Assembly (NCBI RefSeq): GCF_000002425.4
Contig: NC_037253.1
Coordinates: 125,169-189,168 of the forward strand
Direction: 5' to 3'
Origin: Physcomitrium patens
Taxonomy: Eukaryota > Streptophyta > Bryopsida > Funariales > Funariaceae
Length of the DNA: 64,000 nt
The position numbers were made by a program, and so were the translations under genes. Shown here piece after piece: positions 13,401-27,600 of the stretch (its first letter is position 1; each line of letters begins with the position of its first letter). The notes below the pieces were generated by a model. It was not told the origin of the DNA. It ran no database searches and saw nothing but the letters and a program-made list of their open reading frames with translations.

Positions 13401-16250
13401 TCAATTTCCAAAGTATATTGATAGTATTCTAAATGGATCAATGATTTTTTATTTATTGTAATTAGTGAATTATGATTAAAACCATTAATATGTGGCTTGT
13501 GTATTATATACAAAACTTTATAGTTGATTTTTTTTTTTCTTTTTTTTCTTTTTTTTTTCTTTTTCCTTTTTTTTCATTATCTGAATTTTAAAAAATTAAT
13601 TGTATAAATGATGAATAATATTTTTTAACATTTATATATAGACTTGTAATTTTGCCCAACCAAAATTAAAACATTGTAGTATGTTTTATTCCAAACAATA
13701 ATAATAATGCTTAACATTGTATTATTTTTATTTTTTGTAATTGGACATTTTTTGGTTGTACTAATATTTAATCATTCTTCTATTTACACCAAATATTCAA
13801 TCAATATAAATGCATACAAATAGTGCTTATCAAAACAATGTGAAAGTAAGTGAGTTAAAGCTAATTATATTTTATAAGGTATAAAAGCATAAGCTTTGAG
13901 ATAAAATATTTAGAAATGGATGAAATTGTACTTAATACAAAAATATCACAAAGAAATATAATATTAGTTCTATTTATATTACTAGAAAAGAAGAGAAAAA
14001 AAAACTTTAATTCATTATTAATTATAATTTATCATTTTTATTTTTTTTTCTATTGAAATATAATACTAAAAAAAACTGATTCAAAAATACCTATTATATT
14101 CTAAATATAATAAAAATATATGTAGATATCTTTATATTTCTAAAATGTTGAAAAGAATATTTGACAAGTTACAAAAAAAAAAATTAAATATCATATACAA
14201 ATTTGCCAAAAAACTATAAAATTTTTACAAAGTATATATGTAGTATTGGACAAAATAGACATATAATAAATTTATAACAAGATAATTATATTATGTTCTT
14301 TATTTTCACATTTTTATATTAATATTTTATTAATTCACCTTAATGTCTTAAAATGATGATTTGAAGACATGGAATCAACTTTAAATACAAAAAAAATTTA
14401 AGAATACAATAAATAAATATATATATATATATATATATATATTGTAAGCCTCTATAAAACAACACATACATACCTCCATACAATTTTAACACAGCAAATA
14501 CACATAGTACAATACAACAAATATACACACATATATTGCAGCATAATAAACATATATACATAATACAATACAACAAACATATATATACAATGCAATACAA
14601 CAACCATCCACATACAATGTAACACAATAAGTATATACACACAATTTAATACAATAAACATATTTATAATAAAACATAACTAGCATAAACATTATTCAAT
14701 ATAACATATACATTTCTAGATCAATACATCTTCATTGTGAATTTGTAACACAATGTCCCAATCACAATATATATCCACATTGCTATATAAAATACATCTT
14801 TATTATTACTTTGCAATGCAATATACAAACTACTTGACCTTCTACTTACAACTAGCAATCATTACAAAGCAATGGTTTCAAACCTATTTGCTACAGACAA
14901 ACAAGGTAAATATTAGATAGCCCTTCATCCACAACATCCATTATCATCAAATGCATATTTCTTTTCTTGGGTAGATCACAAAGATGAGACATCATAATCA
15001 TATCAAGTTATCATCTTCTTATTGGTTATTTTGTTTTTTCTTAGAATATAGATTTTAAAAGAAAACAAAAGAATCAATGATAAGATGGTTTTTAATACAC
15101 ATTTATATTGTGACACTTATAAATTAATAGTAGAAAATAATTTTTTTATTACCAAACATTGTATCTAAAGTCAAATGAATGTCCATTATTCTTTTTTTTT
15201 AACCAATTTTTTTTTACCTTGATGGAAAAAAAATATGTAACAAATGCATTGTATAAACCAACTAGAAATTAGGTCTCTTAAAATTCTCTAAGTCCAATGA
15301 CAAGATCCTATAACAATTTACATTGATACACATCTTCTTAGAATAGTTTGAAAGTCTCCAAAATATATGCTTAAAATAAACCTATTTTAATTATAGAAAA
15401 ATTCTATATTCCTTAAAAAGACATAAGTATATGTAATTAGATGAACATTCTATTTTATTGGTGTGAGGTGACTACACTCCACAATTATCTATTAGCTATG
15501 TTGTTACAACCATTCTTCTATCAAAGTTAGACATTTGACATGGCCTTTATTTCTCCTTCCCATCTAAGCTCTACATATTCATGTTACTTGGTACAACTCT
15601 CAATACTTATATTTTGTAATTGCTTCTTAATTCTATTAATAGATTTTCCTTTTATAAATCTTAATGGAACTATATTATATTTTTTAAATGGAATTTTGTA
15701 AGAACTAAGCTTCTTCCAATTGACAACATTTCATAAAAAATTCAAAAAATTGAATTTTTTTTCTACCTAACAAGCATAAGATTAAATCCCCATAATCAGC
15801 AATATCCTATTAAGTAAAGATACATCAATGCATGAGACCAATGGAATCTTAAAATAAACCAATTATATAATTTTAAAAATTATTATATAAAGTTGTACCA
15901 CTTCATATTGTTTGACATCAAAAACCACTTTGCAATTTGTGCACCTAGTGCATTCGTTGCATAAACACAAATTCTTTTGTTTTAGATCTATGTAATAATA
16001 TAAAGTATATTTCTATACACAATTTTAGTAGAATTATAGATTCATCACAAAATACAATCTTTACTTAAGAGGTTTGTGTACTCAAAAGACCCCTTTCAAA
16101 TGCCATGGTTTAAAATGTCAGCTTCATATTTTTTTCTTTGTTAAGAAACTTTTAGAAGCATTGGCTTTTGGATACAATATTGAGAATCTTTTAAAGTACA
16201 AAACCACTTTTGTGAAACTTCTCAAGTTTTCAAATCTTTCCCCCTTCGCC
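13400..16250. other. AT-rich intergenic stretch
   Basis: The stretch holds T-rich tracts (13,520-13,575), an (AT)n run at 14,417-14,442 and the degenerate tandem array described separately. Open frames here are short and of low complexity. No gene or transposon domain was recognised. Confidence 0.5.
14455..14690. repeat. Degenerate tandem array of an acaatacaacaaacatat unit
   Basis: Variants of aatacaacaaacatatatacacaatg recur about every 30-35 bases, roughly seven times, with substitutions and small length changes. This explains the three overlapping minus-strand frames rich in Cys, Tyr and Val, which are not genes. Confidence 0.6.
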
Positions 16251-16781
16251 TTCTCCTAAGTATAATAAAGACCCATTCGTAAGCGGTGCTCATTCAAATG
16301 TGCACCTTGATGGACAAATGCAAGTGGGACTGTCGTCAATGCTCCTATACTTTTAGGGGAGAAGCGTTTGATTCCCTAGTGGAGAAACACTTTCTACGGC
16401 TGATAGTGATCACATATACAATGCCATTGCAAGGAAGGTTACAACTTCACTATTTGAACGGAATCTTGTCTCTCCATACCATTCCACAATGTCAACATAG
16501 ATGCTGTAATACAACTCTGAAACGCGGGATCGTCGATGGTCGTGCAATCAAGTTGCGGAACCGTCAGGATGAGAAGAAAAATAGATCAAGTAATTCAGAA
16601 GATCACCAATGCACCGAAAATACTGGGCTGGTATTCTCCAAACTCAAATCAGGGGATATAACTTAAAACAGTGCTCCAGTGAGCATTAAGTGGAAAATGG
16701 GACTCTTCTGCAGGTTGCTCAATGATTTCCACAGAGATGATCCAGATCTGTACAATTTGCCAAAACAATCGGCGCCTAGAC
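16250..16781. other. Probable 3' UTR of the PP2C gene
   Basis: GC rises to gene-like levels next to the stop codon of the minus-strand PP2C gene. A plus-strand frame at 16,286-16,666 (126 aa, with a CKWDCRQC segment) is open, but I know no family for it and it may be chance. Confidence 0.3.
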
Positions 16782-19541
16782 TTATGCCCAACCCTCAGAT
16801 AAGCCATCTGGAATTAATTGCTCCTCATCATCCCTTCTTTGTACACTAGTCTCACCATCTACATCCTGCATCTGCGGTACTGGCTCGCTCCTCATTTCAA
16901 CAATTGCTTCGTCTGGAGACTTCTGTTCTTTTACGACGTGGGCGACGATCACTGTAATATCGTCCATTTTCCCACCTATACTTTGTAACACCACATCATT
17001 AGCTGCAGGCATGTTTATGTACACAAGCAGTAACCAAAAACCAATTTTCTCAGTCGAAAGTAATCACTTGCAGAGAGAGGTCTACACCTACCTGTTAATT
17101 TTTGCCCTAAAATCTTCTTATACCAGGGTACATCCAAGCCCTGCACAGACGATGGATCACGTTTGCATACAGCAGCTAGCAGCTACTGCGACCAAGAAAA
17201 GAAAGAAAGAAACAAGGAAGGTCAATAAGTAAATCAATTCTTAATCAATAACAATGATATTGACACAAACTGTTTGAGACTAACCTGCTGAATAGCCTCT
17301 TTGCTATAAGGTGATTCATATGCAGGATCCCTGGAATTCTTGCTGGCCAGTGCTGCCAGCGCCTTTGCTACAGTCCAACCAGATTGCATTGTCAACATAC
17401 GCAAGTCATCTAGTATCTGATATTTTAAGTTACCGGTACAAGTTCCACGATACAAGCTTCCACCCTAGTGAGTACACAACAGGAGAACCAGTCCAGACTT
17501 ACCACTCCGAATGGCCGACTCCTCATCAGAACCTCCGAAGACGCTGAGTGTAGTCTCGACATCCCGATCATACACGTTATCGAACAGTCCATCTGACCCC
17601 ATCACGATCGAGTCTCCTTCCTTCAGTTCTGCTTTAAATACCTGCTCCACACTCCCCCCGCTGTACTTAGCCAATCCAGAACCAGTACGAGGATAATCGT
17701 CGCAAACAATAAGGGGATTGGAACATGACACATGCAAAGTAGTTGACACTGAAAATAAAAACATTCTATTTTAGCAAATCTTGGCATGATATTAACAATT
17801 ACCATTGCATCTGCAGCTGATTGACCACTTTGCTCAGAGCTGAATTGATACGGACAATCGAAATAATGCTGTTGCGGTTGTGATGCAAACACTACCCGAC
17901 CTGTGGAACAACAGTCAATCTTCGATCAGGCTTAAATCCTGCCAGTTCTGCAATTCAGTCGGCGCATGACGGAGCCACTGAATATACAAACAGATGCACG
18001 TACCTTGCCGAAGAATCCTAATGCCACAATCGCCAACGCTGGCTACATGAAGAACGCCATTCCTTTCCAATAGTGCCACGATGCTACCTTTCAGAGAAAC
18101 CCGAGGTGTCAACAACCCGTCACTTTGTACACTTGTTTATCCCTCATGAAGGAAAGTTCGACCAACTCGTAAAAAATTACCTGCATATAATCATTAAATC
18201 CACTAATTTAAAGATGTGTGGTGAGTAACTCACGCTGTAGCAGCTCCGATAGAATTCGTTGCAGCATGTGCTTTCGCCAGTAGCATCTGCGCATTGAATT
18301 CCATCTGGCAATACCATGTACCTCGTTTTAAATTGCAATTCGCTGGATATCATGCGTATTCATCTCTTGAAAACCCAAAGAGCTCTCGTCTTCTCCTAGC
18401 CTTTTATTTCATGCAAGTGGATAGCACTTGCAAGAATGGGACTCACCTGGTCTCCAAAGAAGAATACTATTTAGTCTAACGAAGTACCTAGAGTAAGACT
18501 AGAAGTTATTTTTGAAGCAGACCTCCTCAGAAGACACAGCAGCCTCAGCATGAGCCATAAGCTCTTTGGAGTAAAGTGCCGGATCGACATTTTGCTCTGC
18601 CCACCTGACATTGCAAGGCAATCCAAAATTAAATAGGTTCTTTTCACACTAATTACACACGTTTATGGTGATAGGTTTCAAGGTGCATTAGTGACCACTT
18701 CAACAGATCCAACATTCACAGTTCCGAAAGTAGAATGCGGACAAAGGGCTGCATGAGAGATCTTACCCCCCGACGCCATCAGCAATCCCAAGCACACCTC
18801 CTCCGTAATTGCTCACAAAGTATGCATCTTCACCACCTTTCTGTACCTGCTCATGTAAACACTCACACCAAAATGGTTGAATAAAGTAGCCCAGACCTAA
18901 TGGCAGCAGTGACAGCTGTAAATGAAATTAATACTGCTACCAACACCGAGATCCCCACCTTATCTGGATGTGGAGTCATCGTAGCCCCAACTGCGAAGGC
19001 CAGCTCCACACTGCACACTCCACCCACAGTCACTCTTTCGAGACAACGGAACTGCGAAACGTCGGATTATCCTCATGAAGGAGAACCAACAACGTCGAGC
19101 AAGTCGAATCCTCAAGTAAACACCGAAGATATATTCCCTCTACAACCTCTCTCCTCACAGCCAGAGTTACGAAACGCGCCTTCCCACAAAAAGCATGCAC
19201 GAAGCTCTCTAATTACACGAATTTTCGGCTCCACAATGGCTCGCCTTCAGGAACAATCGATCGAGAGCGCCACGAATTTCACTCGAAATATGAAACACAA
19301 GTTACCTGGTGGACTCCAACGCTGTTTGATCCTGAGAAGCGGAGGTGGCATAGGCCACCAGCTGATGAGAGCATGAGTATGAGTGGAATTGAACGCAAGG
19401 AAAGACCGGCGCAATTCGAATGCGAGACAAGTGATTCCACCCATTTCCTGGCGGGGCACAGAGTCGAGAAGGGCCGACTAGTTGTTGGTGGTGGTGGTGC
19501 AACCGGGCGTGGGGGCGCACCGCAATTGCTGGTGTCGCCAT
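16782..19541 (-). CDS. Chloroplast PP2C phosphatase, PBCP-like
   Basis: Eleven minus-strand exons agree in phase: 19541-19306, 19010-18959, 18840-18767, 18604-18523, 18286-18234, 18083-18004, 17900-17803, 17665-17503, 17409-17285, 17140-17092 and 16975-16782, giving 401 aa. Motifs in order are PHPDK, GGEDAYF and ADGVGGW (metal-binding Asp), VASVGDCG, HYFDCPYQF, VMGSDGLFDN and GGKMDDITV. These are typical of the PPTC7-type PP2C branch, and the order and HYFDCPYQ segment fit photosystem II core phosphatase (PBCP), which dephosphorylates PSII core proteins in the chloroplast stroma. The Ser/Arg/His-rich first exon looks like a transit peptide. Translation could also start 16 codons earlier, at 19,589. 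The C-terminal tail of about 50 residues after DDITV is acidic and longer than I expect for the family. Confidence 0.85.
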
Positions 19542-19589
19542 AGCCACTGGAATGAGGCTAAGCTGGAGGTGGTCCATGAGAACGATCAA

Positions 19590-21320
19590 TCTGCAAAATG
19601 GGTATCAGATCCTCAGCTTCCCATCCACTTTAGGCACTGCTAAAAACTTCGCTTTGAGCGTACCCAACAAGTACATTTCTCATTCCTGTTCACTGGACAA
19701 GGCAGTTCCACACAGAATGGCCCTCCGTCTTCATCTCTTCACCACAAAGGTCAGTGGGCTTTACAAAGCGACACGATGTTAGGGGGAGATGCCCGCATTA
19801 TCTCATTGCACCCAGTTCTTGCCCTTGTTCCAAGCATTCACCAGAAATGAAATAAGGGGGCCCACTTATAATCCAGGATGGTCCCCCCCCCCCCCCCCCC
19901 CCCTTCTTCCCTGGAAAATATTTCTCATTGTAAATCATTTCCCCAAACTATGATCCATCAGACCTTAAAGCCATAGATGGATCAGAATCGAATAGCTGGT
20001 ATGAAGATTATGCTGGGTAGTTCAATCATAAAAGTCCAATCTTGGAAATAAAGTTACAATTTTTTTCTGTTTTACTCAGTTTGGCTGTTTTTTCACAATA
20101 AGGGTTTCTCACTCGTAATGTCAATGCCAGAGCACTACTGCTTGTTTTGTCATTGTGGAGGCTTGTCAACAATTTTATTGTAGTTACAGCAAGTTGTCAT
20201 TAGATAAGAGATTCAAAGATTGAGACCCTTTCTCGATTGCTCCGGGTACATTACCAAAATTTCCTAAACGAATATGTACAACTGTCATTGTTGAAGTCTT
20301 ACAGCAAAATTCTTAGTCCGACCTGTGTCTCGTGTGTTTTTTTTATTTTATTTTTGGTGCTTAAAAGACTGCAATTACGTGAGCTGTTCTCCGCGGCAGA
20401 GGTGACAGATCAATTCACAGTCGTAACGCTGCGGCTCATCTGGATTTGCCCGGTACATCTGGATGCAGACAATCTGGGTTGTGCAATAAGTAAGCTGCGT
20501 CTAATGGACATAATCCAGATGAGTTGGTCACTTATTGTTCGGAACAGGGTTTCAAGAATGAACTGGAATTTCGGGACCCACCTGTTGCTTATGTGTTGAA
20601 AACGTGCAGTCTGTGAGCAAAGCAACAAACTTGAAACGAAATGTGAGCAAGCCAACTCAGGAGGGAGATGATCGTGACCTAGAATATACAGCACTCAACT
20701 CATGCTTCTCTCGTTGGGATATTAATGCAAACGTGACCATGAGGAGATCGATGCTATGCGAGACGCCAATTGACGAGACTAAGGGATAGACGGCAGTTGT
20801 TCGAGATATGACTAAGAGGGGAGAATAAGAAGAGTAAAGTAAATAAATCAACCAGAATGTATAATGTACAAGGCCTGGCAAGCCTGAAGGTTGCGACTAT
20901 TATATGCAAACAGAATTGAGCTTCTCAATCAACCCATCTCCAACCTACTACCTTTGCTATGTCGCGGTTCATCCTCAACCTTGTAAACGAGTGTGGAGGT
21001 CATTGAGGATCGCCATGGCAGCCTGGTTCCTTGTTAACATCACTTGCAATTTCTTTTCCGTTGCAGCACGGCCTCGACAGTAGCACTGACCTCCACAGGC
21101 TCACTTCAACCCCGCACTGCAGTTCTTTGCTCACTATTTGACAAATTACAGAATCCTGTGAAGCACTCAACTATATCTCACTTGAGTACGGAGGTAGAAG
21201 CTACTTTACCCAATCTCCCTTGTCAATGAACCACCATTTTATCTTCTCCAACGACACTCGTGAGCCCTGTATTGGGCAACTTGCACAAACTTGTATGTGT
21301 AGCTGTTGCTGCGGCGGCGG
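19590..21320. other. Spacer between the PP2C and DUF936 genes
   Basis: Composition is intermediate and the short frames on both strands match nothing known. Part will be promoter and leader of the PP2C gene and part 3' flank of the DUF936 gene. It contains a 21-base C tract. Confidence 0.4.
19883..19903. repeat. C21 homopolymer tract
   Basis: An uninterrupted run of 21 C (G on the other strand), which is unusual in such an AT-rich genome. The length is prone to sequencing error. Similar C17 and C15 runs lie at 26,431 and 60,856. Confidence 0.85.
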
Positions 21321-21324
21321 CCGA

Positions 21325-22633
21325 TCAGTTCACGACCTGGGGTTTGGAGTAAACCGTAATGGATGAGACGTTTCCTAGCGCCGCAGCGGCTGACTCAACG
21401 TGTCGGAGTAAAAAATCATATATCTTTCGCTTCAAGCGAGCTTTTGTTTCAATCAATTTAGTGTCTAGATCATCGCCCATCAAGTCCAACCAATCGTTCA
21501 CTCGCTTCAGTTGGGACAACATTGTGGCAATGTGAGAATTCTCCTGCTGACTCATAAGTTTGGCTCCGTGTGGCAGCTCGTCTCTGTCGCTGTTGCCTGA
21601 AGTGGCCACATGGAAGCCCACATCCAGCGCATTTTCCATAAAGTTGAGGAACCACCGCTGCGCTTCTCTCTCCACCTGCTTCGCCAGCTCTGCCGTCTCC
21701 GCTAAACCCTTGCCTCTCACCCATGCCGGTGAGGACGTTGCAGCAGTTGGAGCAATAGACGCCTTCATCTCTACGGGTTGTGCCTCCGGAGTCACCTTGC
21801 TCGTTGCTTTGGAGCTCTTTCCTAGACCAATTCTGCTGATGGCGTTGCTTCGTCGTGAACTCGTCAACACAGGTCCCTTCATCAGGGAAAACATAAGTTT
21901 AGCATCATGGCACATCTGCCAGACTCGTATCAGAACTAACACAGATCACATTCTTGCAGACTAGTTCCTAGCACGAAGATAGGATTCGAACTTAACTGGA
22001 GACTGGGATCTCGGCTCTGTGGCAGTTCTCTTCGCATTTGCGACATGGCTTACACTTGTCAGAGCAGAGCGAGTTTTTGGAGAGGATGGAGTTGATGGAG
22101 TGCTCCTGCTTGTTAAAGAGGGCGAGGAACTCCTCCCTCGAGGCACCATGCTAGAACTATCCAGCATGACCTGCGACGGCTGATTCGAGGTTCTCTTGAG
22201 CATACTTCGAAGAGTGTTACCTGATACTGATCCTAGTTGTTTGCCCTGAATCGAAAAGGTGGCCAGATCAGAGGTGAGAGCAGCATTGACCCAGCTTGCA
22301 GCACTGCGCGACTTCTCCATCACTATTAGAGCCTTCTCATTCGACGCCTCGTTGGCGTCATCGGTGGGGAGGACAGATTCGGGGGATTTGCGAGCTATAA
22401 AAAGTGCATCTGATACGGCCACGGCATGCTTGAGAGATTGATGGAGGCTCAGAAAGTGCTCCACAGAGGGTTGTGGATGATCGATCCGAGCAACAGAGCA
22501 CAGCTCTGCAAACATGCTGCACAGTTCGCAAGCAACACATGGGTAACTCCTACAATCCGATTTGTTTCGACTGCGAAACCATTATGATGCAACAACAACA
22601 ACACATAATAATAATAATAATAATAATTTTAAA

Positions 22634-22667
<34 letters not shown>

Positions 22668-24612
22668 GTGTGTTGTATCAGTTGCAGAGACGCAGTAGTT
22701 CAAGTGAGGAATAGGGTTTCCAATTTGCTTGCCTGAGACTTCGAAGAACGCTCTCCGCTGCTGAAGCTTCTTGGAGGGCTTCAACCGCAGCCAACGCTGC
22801 AGCCTCCCTTGATTGCATGGCTTCCTGCACAAGTATCAAAACTCTCTCATGAATGAGCTCATTTCGAGAGAGAGATGACTACACTCCAATGGTAATTTAA
22901 ACCCTACATTCGAGTTAGCAAGAGGAACTTGACGCAAACCAAGGTAATGCTGGAGTGACTGTGAAGACTGACCATGCCATATGTAGCGAGGCTCCCGGGC
23001 AGAGAGTCCCAGTAGAAACCAGCGGAAAGTCTCTGGACCACATCGATGTCATTCACGATGACGCTGGACATAGAATTGGACGGCGAGACGGGTCCTACTG
23101 CAGAGCCGGTGCTTTCTGTTCTGGCATGGCTCACCTTACCATTTGCTACTTGCGGTGACGACGACCCCGTTTCTGACGACGTTCCATTGCTGCCCCCATT
23201 CTTATTCCTCGATCCAGATACCTACACATCAAAGGTTCCGTCAGCCAAGCAATCCGACATCCTCTCGCCGTACATAAAAGATTAAGCTCCATACAAATTC
23301 AAAGGAAAGATTAGACAGCTTACCGAGGACCATAGCTTAGCCTTGACGTCCGGTTTGGAGGCCTTGGGCTGAAGACGATCTTTGACGTTCTTGGCAGTAG
23401 CCGCACCTTCCCAGCTCTTACGCAACGTGTTCTTAACAACCGACGCGGCAGGCTCGGGAGCTCGCGCATTGGTGCTAATGGGGCGTCTTTTGGTAGCATC
23501 TGTGACGATATTCGCAACTCTGCCTGTGCTCACGGATCTTTTGGTGATGGGTGATGCTTGCATGGCCCTAGTACTGGTAGTTGGAGAGTCTTTGTGAGGA
23601 TCTTCGGAACACGCCACCACGCTTCTGGTGAAGCCAGTGCTCGGCGATCTTCTATCCGTGAATAGAGAGTTCGTGACAGATTGGGATCTGAAAGGGGACG
23701 AGGATTTGTTCACCTCCTTCTGCACCAAGGTGCAATCCGCATTCATCTTAGGTTTCTCCGAGCGCACTTTCACTCTGGAGACCTGCCTCCCTTCTTCGTG
23801 TACCACATTAGACCTCGCAGACTCAGGAGCAGGCTGGGGCTTGAAAGACGCATTTCTGACCATGGCACCCCGCGCCAACCTCTCCGTAAGCTGTGCCCCG
23901 TAGCCGTCCGAGGAAATCTCAATTGTCTTCTCCACTGCCACCTCCACATCCTGGAACCTAGCAGAGGGAGACCTCCCAAAGGAACCATTCACCGACGGCC
24001 CGTTCGACCTCTCCGCATTCTTCCCTGCAATGCTCTCCGCAGATGATGGATCAAACCTGCCATAAATCCTGTCAATAGCTTTCAGCATACTTCCTACAGC
24101 CCCACAACTCAAGAGAAATAGATTCAACTGGATGGAACCGTTTTCACCAACCTGTTGGAATTGCATCGGTCGATGGTGTCCGAGGTGCGCAAGTCGGGCT
24201 GAAACAGATCGGGCTGGAGCGAAGTATCGATCGCTGATGCCGGCACGACCGTGGCCACAAGATCCTGCGGATTTCCCACACACTGGTGACGTCCAGGCAG
24301 AGGTCTAACTCCTCGAAGAAGCGGCACGGGGGATCCAGCCTCCAGCCTGTCTACGTGAATGAACTGCCCCAGTTGCAGCTTGTCACTCAGGATTAGATCG
24401 TCGTGCTCCTCTCCTAGCGAGACATAGGTGGCGTGCGACGAGTCGGACACCTTAATGTAGAATCCTTGGTTTGGCCACAGCTCGCTTCCGTGGAGCGCTG
24501 GCACGATGGAGATCACTTGCAGAAGTGCGGAGCGGTGTTCTCCTGTCACCTTCACACCCGAGTTGATATGCTGCAGGAGCTTCAGTAAAACTCCCGGCGT
24601 TAGGGTAGCCAT
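21325..24612 (-). CDS. DUF936 family protein
   Basis: Six minus-strand exons fit in phase: 24612-24152, 24089-23324, 23221-22973, 22824-22733, 22516-21997 and 21876-21325, about 879 aa. The N-terminus ([14 protein letters not shown], then [20 protein letters not shown]) is the conserved DUF936 domain of land plants. The middle is a long Ser/Pro/Arg-rich, probably disordered stretch. The C-terminus ([42 protein letters not shown]) is the conserved helical end. No biochemical role is known to me. The intron after exon 4 begins with GC (CTCAG/GCAAGC), and only this choice keeps the frame. The join of exons 5 and 6 uses GTTAAG; if that donor is skipped, translation stops at 21,961 and the conserved C-terminus is lost. 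A second ATG lies one codon upstream. Confidence 0.82.
22608..22665. repeat. (AAT)n followed by an A31 tract inside a DUF936 intron
   Basis: On the plus strand an aat repeat is followed by 31 consecutive A (22,635-22,665). On the transcribed strand this becomes a long T tract within the GC-AG intron. Confidence 0.85.
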
Positions 24613-27600
24613 CACTAGGATGCACCCTTAGGTGTACTCTCGATCTGAAGCCCTTCCCTACAATCCCTGCTTTAAAATGCGCTTAGGATTACTGTCACCT
24701 TCTGGCGCAATTGTGACCACCGCGCCCCACTTGTGGGGTACCCTGCAAAATATGAATATAGATGGATAAGTGTCACTTGGCTTTACTCAGCTTAGCTTGG
24801 TTCTGCTCTCTCGAGGATCTTGAGTCAAAGGAAGCCATTGCCTTTCACAAAATTCCTGCAGATTCCTAAAGAATCAAGGACTATCAAAAAGCAGAAGTCT
24901 GCTGGCTCCTGGTAAGCAGGATCAACGAGCAGAAGCTCCCATGTATTCACAAATACACAAGCGAATTGGCGCGCAGAAGCTCATCTTGATATTATACCGA
25001 AAGCTCGGTGCATTACTGCAAGACTCGTCTGATCAATCAAAGATTATTCTTTCTTGCCATGTTAAATTGCAAAGACACGATTCGTGCGAGAATTGGCTGA
25101 TCTTCTCGGTACGGCAACAGTCCCCTGCTCTACGCCTGGAATTCAACCATAAACCTTACCACTCTAAACTCAATATTTGAACAACCAAGTTCCTTCTAGA
25201 TTTCCTGCGCCTTCGCAATAGGCGGAATTCGTCACAACGCCTTCACCGAGATGGTGCGCTTCCAATTCCGAAGCGGTTCTCAAAATCTTCGAATCTGACA
25301 CATTCAAACCATCGCAGAAAACCTTCCCTTCGCCCCAGTAGATGCAACACCAAGAAACGACGGTCTGCATATTCAATCCCCGATACCTTCGACACAACAC
25401 AATCCTGACCCACAGATCGTCCTACTCATGGACCCAGAAAAGACGCCCTCGAAAAATCATCCCTCGACCGAGAACGCACAGCTTCGCAAGCTCCAAACTC
25501 CTGCTCCAAGAATTTTGAAAGGGAAAATACTAAAAAAAAATGAAACCGTAGGAGCCCAATAAAAGAAGGGGGAAAAAAATGAATAACCCACACCACACTA
25601 ATGAACAAGTCAGACGATTAGAACACACACCAAATCGCCTGCATGGGAACACGCTCTAATCTCGCGTCGTGTCTCGTTCGGCCCAGAAGTCCAACTCACC
25701 AAGCTGTGCACCCTCTGCCTAAGCAGATAGATATCTACAACGGAAGCACGTGGAAGAATTCGGGACAGAGGAGAAGGAAGAGGTGCGGATAAATCCCGAC
25801 GGGCAGCGCAGCCACGCACACGCTAGGCCAAGAGGAGAGCAGTAGGCGGTAGAGGGAGCAGCAACATGAGAAACGATGAGGTTGTTGTCTCAGATGGGAT
25901 CCAGAACGGTCGTTTCCGTCCCCTCCGCTTTGTTCCGCTCCTTCACTTGGTCGCTGTGTGATCGTCTTCGTCTTCTTCTTGTTCTTCAGCGGTGGCATTT
26001 GGCAGTGAAGGAACGAGCTCCGCATCCTGCTCTCGCGCCATGGCACGCGGGGACCCCTTCCTCCCTGTGTGCTCGTCGATTTCCTGCAATGGCCTCCGCT
26101 GTGGTCTTTTCGGCTGCTGTGGGGTCCCTCCCCCACCTGTCCCTGGACACGTCCCGCTCTCCCCGCTTTGCTGCCACACTTGTAGCGGCCTTGCCTTCCC
26201 AGCTAAGCTCAGCTCCACCCGCCCGGGATTCCTCCATTGCTATTGCGGAGGTGGAGCAGGAGGAGAGGAACAAAAAAAACATCGGTCAAATGCTCGCCCC
26301 CAAGGTACCACCTTTGGGCTCCCCATGGTACCACGTAAGGATTGGTTTGATGATTCTCTCGTCTCCCTTGGCTGGTAAAAACTACCGCTACCGCATACAA
26401 TCTTGTCGTCACTCCAAACCTATCCTCCCTCCCCCCCCCCCCCCCCCTTCTCTTCGCTTCCTTCTCTCCTCAATGGGACCCATTTCTATGCTTGCTGCCA
26501 CACACAGCTACATTCATTTATTTATTTATACTTTTGCTGTGGGGTTTTCCTTACCCTACTGGGAAGCCATGCTGTGGGGATTTTTTGGTGCTTCACCAGC
26601 TTTGTGCAAATTTCCTGAATTTCTGCTTGGCCTGCTGCAGTTGCTGGGTGGCATGTGTGCATGTGTTCAAGTGGCTGGTAAACCAAAAGGACCATGGGAA
26701 TTTTTTTTTTTTTGCAGAAAATCAAAAACAAAAATGGTGCTGCGTGACCAGGCACTCCCCCCAGGGAAAGTGAGAAAGTGAGGAATGAATGGATTTGATG
26801 CTGGCATGATGATCAGATTCTTAGCCAGTGGATAGACCCTACACACCTGCTCAATCCATTGAAATGTGGGGCAGCCTTGGTCAATGAATGGAGGCTTTTG
26901 TGTGGATTTGAAGGGAGGGAGGAAAAAGAAGAAACAGGTGTGTGTATGTATATATGTATATGAGTGAGAAAAGGAGTGAGCTTTGAGCAGAGCACCCAGT
27001 TTTCATCCTCTTTCCATCCACACACTAACAAATACAAGTGAAGGGCCCTCTGCCTTAAATCCTGCCTTCCACACAGGGGGAGAACAGCTCTCACCAATGT
27101 TAAGCTTTCAAATCCAGTGTATGACCATTGCTTGCTAAGGCAACCTGGTTTCAGAGGACCCATGATGAGAAGCTGACATGTGTAACTGAATATGAGAATG
27201 AGTGACAGAGATGGAAATTGATGGTTAATCTCAAATGGAAGGGGAGGGACACTGGATTGTGAAGAATGCTGTGTCATGGAGTTGGGTGTGTTGACCCAGT
27301 GGCAATCTAAGCACACTTACCATCAAATCAGCTTTTTTGTTGTATCCCTCTACACCCATTACATCTCTCCTTCAGCCTTCAATTTTGGCTTTTAGTGTGG
27401 ACAAGCATACCTGTGTGAAATATCTACTTGTCCTGTGGAACAGGCCCTTCTTTGGTTAATCCCCTCATGTTGTCTCATAGACTGCTTTGTGTGACCTGAA
27501 GGGCTTGTATTCATGTGAGTGGCAACTGTATGCCAATGAAGCACTTGGGATTTCTACTGTAGAAGCAAGATGGGTTTCTACAAGCATGTGGAGTGGCAAG

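Noticed and set aside
14340-14692. Cys/Tyr-rich minus-strand frames in three registers
   Set aside because: They are translations of the degenerate tandem array and (AT)n tract.
16286-16666. 126-aa frame with CKWDCRQC as a BED-type zinc finger
   Set aside because: The following His residues of a BED finger are not in place, and the frame lies in the probable 3' UTR of the PP2C gene.
25876-26781. 301-aa plus-strand frame, the longest in the host part without a known domain
   Set aside because: It is low in complexity, runs through a C17 tract, overlaps equally open frames on both strands and lacks any family signature. It lies in the GC-rich leader region of the DUF936 gene.
26813-27316. 167-aa minus-strand frame
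   Set aside because: No domain, no splice partner and a (ta/tg) repeat inside it.
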